Notes under the pieces: generated by a model
Database searches by the model: none
Seen by the model: only the letters and a program-made list of their open reading frames with translations
What the model was told of the DNA's origin: nothing
In this document: one piece after another, positions 6,495 through 6,692 of the stretch
Position numbering within the stretch: position 1 is the first letter of the stretch
How the letters are laid out: each line of letters opens with the position of its first letter
Assembly: GCA_027003085.1 (NCBI GenBank)
Contig: JALWYR010000084.1
Span: forward strand, 1-6,692
DNA: 6,692 bases
From: Flavobacteriales bacterium
Lineage (GTDB): Bacteria > Bacteroidota > Bacteroidia > Flavobacteriales > Flavobacteriaceae
Direction of reading: 5' to 3'
Position numbers and translations under genes: made by a program

Positions 6495-6524
6495 AAAAAA
6501 AGACCTGCAAGCATTTGCAGGTCT
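6495..6524 (-). terminator. Perfect 10-bp hairpin with T-run, at the insertion-sequence left end
   Basis: AGACCTGCAA (6501-6510) and TTGCAGGTCT (6515-6524) are perfect inverted repeats around a GCAT loop. Read on the minus strand, the stem is followed directly by seven Ts (6501-6495, the first shared with the stem), a textbook intrinsic terminator. It would stop leftward transcription leaving the insertion sequence before it reaches the barrel gene promoter. On the plus strand no T-run follows immediately, so there it acts only as a hairpin in RNA entering from outside. Confidence 0.7.
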
Positions 6525-6532
6525 CAAAAATT

Positions 6533-6550
6533 TTCACCAATTTAGGTGAA
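6533..6550 (+). promoter_or_regulatory. Inverted repeat overlapping the transposase start codon
   Basis: TTCACC (6533-6538) and GGTGAA (6545-6550) can pair around a 6-nt AATTTA loop. The right arm contains the purine-rich AGGTGA just before the ATG and the A of the ATG itself. In a transcript entering from outside, this fold together with the 10-bp hairpin upstream could hide the translation start, a known way for insertion sequences to avoid activation by external transcription. Function here is inferred. Confidence 0.45.
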
Positions 6551-6692
6551 TGATTACACTAACTGATTCAAAGGTAACACCTTTTGGTGGAATATCAATA
6601 ATCCACGAGCAATTAATTTCAAAAGGTACGGCTCAATTCATTGAAAATGAATTGGGTAAGCGGAGAAATAATGCGCAATACAGCTATGCTGA
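6550..6692 (+). CDS. 5' part of an IS1380-like DDE transposase, cut by the window edge
   Basis: The plus-strand frame opens at ATG 6550 and runs 47 full codons to the window edge. It begins MITLTDSKVTPFGGISIIHE and continues to ELGKRRNNAQYSYA. The pattern V-T-P-F-G-G near residue 10, then a leucine/glycine segment and a Y-S-Y motif near residue 45, is what I remember of Bacteroidota IS1380-group transposases. The catalytic DDE residues lie beyond the window, so neither activity nor intactness can be judged. It is the only plus-strand gene in the window, transcribed divergently from the barrel gene. No convincing TAnnTTTG promoter precedes it. Confidence 0.75.
   Translation, partial: MITLTDSKVTPFGGISIIHEQLISKGTAQFIENELGKRRNNAQYSYA

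Larger units (their letters stand above)
6495..6692 (+). mobile_element. Left end of an IS1380-like insertion sequence, continuing past the window
   Basis: The element is inferred from the transposase start at 6550 and from the hairpin just upstream. The exact left boundary cannot be fixed because the right end and target duplication lie outside the window. The AGACCTGCAAGC stretch at 6501 is the likely neighbourhood of the terminal inverted repeat. The insertion lies about 60 bases upstream of the barrel gene -33 element and leaves that promoter intact. Confidence 0.6.

Noticed and set aside
6525..6532. Outward minus-strand promoter from the insertion sequence (AATTTTTG)
   Set aside because: One mismatch to TAnnTTTG, no -33 element, and the terminator hairpin lies immediately downstream.

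Overview
The window looks like a chromosomal segment of a Bacteroidota (Bacteroidetes) bacterium. Three things point there. The gene order isoleucyl-tRNA synthetase / DksA-TraR-like protein / lipoprotein signal peptidase is characteristic of that phylum. The synthetase and DksA-like sequences are the phylum's own variants. Promoter-like sites fit the Bacteroidota -7 consensus TAnnTTTG rather than the sigma70 -10 box. Genus cannot be told from this window.

Layout, left to right. Positions 1-105 (minus strand) hold the first 35 codons of an unrecognised gene cut by the window edge. Positions 118-365 carry no credible gene but a striking GC-rich block (76% G+C over 121-360, counted by hand, against 25% in 61-120 and 35% in 361-420), packed with at least seven consecutive inverted repeats. 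Positions 366-4788 are a tight minus-strand operon, transcribed ileS -> dksA/traR-like -> lspA, with a 20-nt gap between the first two genes and a TGATG stop/start overlap between the last two. Positions 4920-5537 (minus) encode a CPBP-family membrane protein with the full set of protease motifs. Positions 5727-6389 (minus) encode a secreted protein with features of an outer-membrane beta-barrel, preceded by a good Bacteroidota promoter. At the right edge, from about 6495, the left end of an IS1380-like insertion sequence begins. It has a strong hairpin, a second inverted repeat over the start codon, and the first 47 codons of a plus-strand transposase.

How the parts fit. The ileS operon is housekeeping: charging of tRNA-Ile, a probable RNA-polymerase-binding regulator, and maturation of lipoproteins at the inner membrane. 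The IleRS is the long 'type 2' form, and its HIGH signature reads G-I-H-H. That swapped GXHH arrangement is known to confer very high mupirocin resistance. The part right of 4790 is more AT-rich and less conserved, as expected for accessory genes next to an insertion sequence. I see no CRISPR array, tRNA, rRNA or recognisable defence system. The least explained structure is the hairpin block after lspA.
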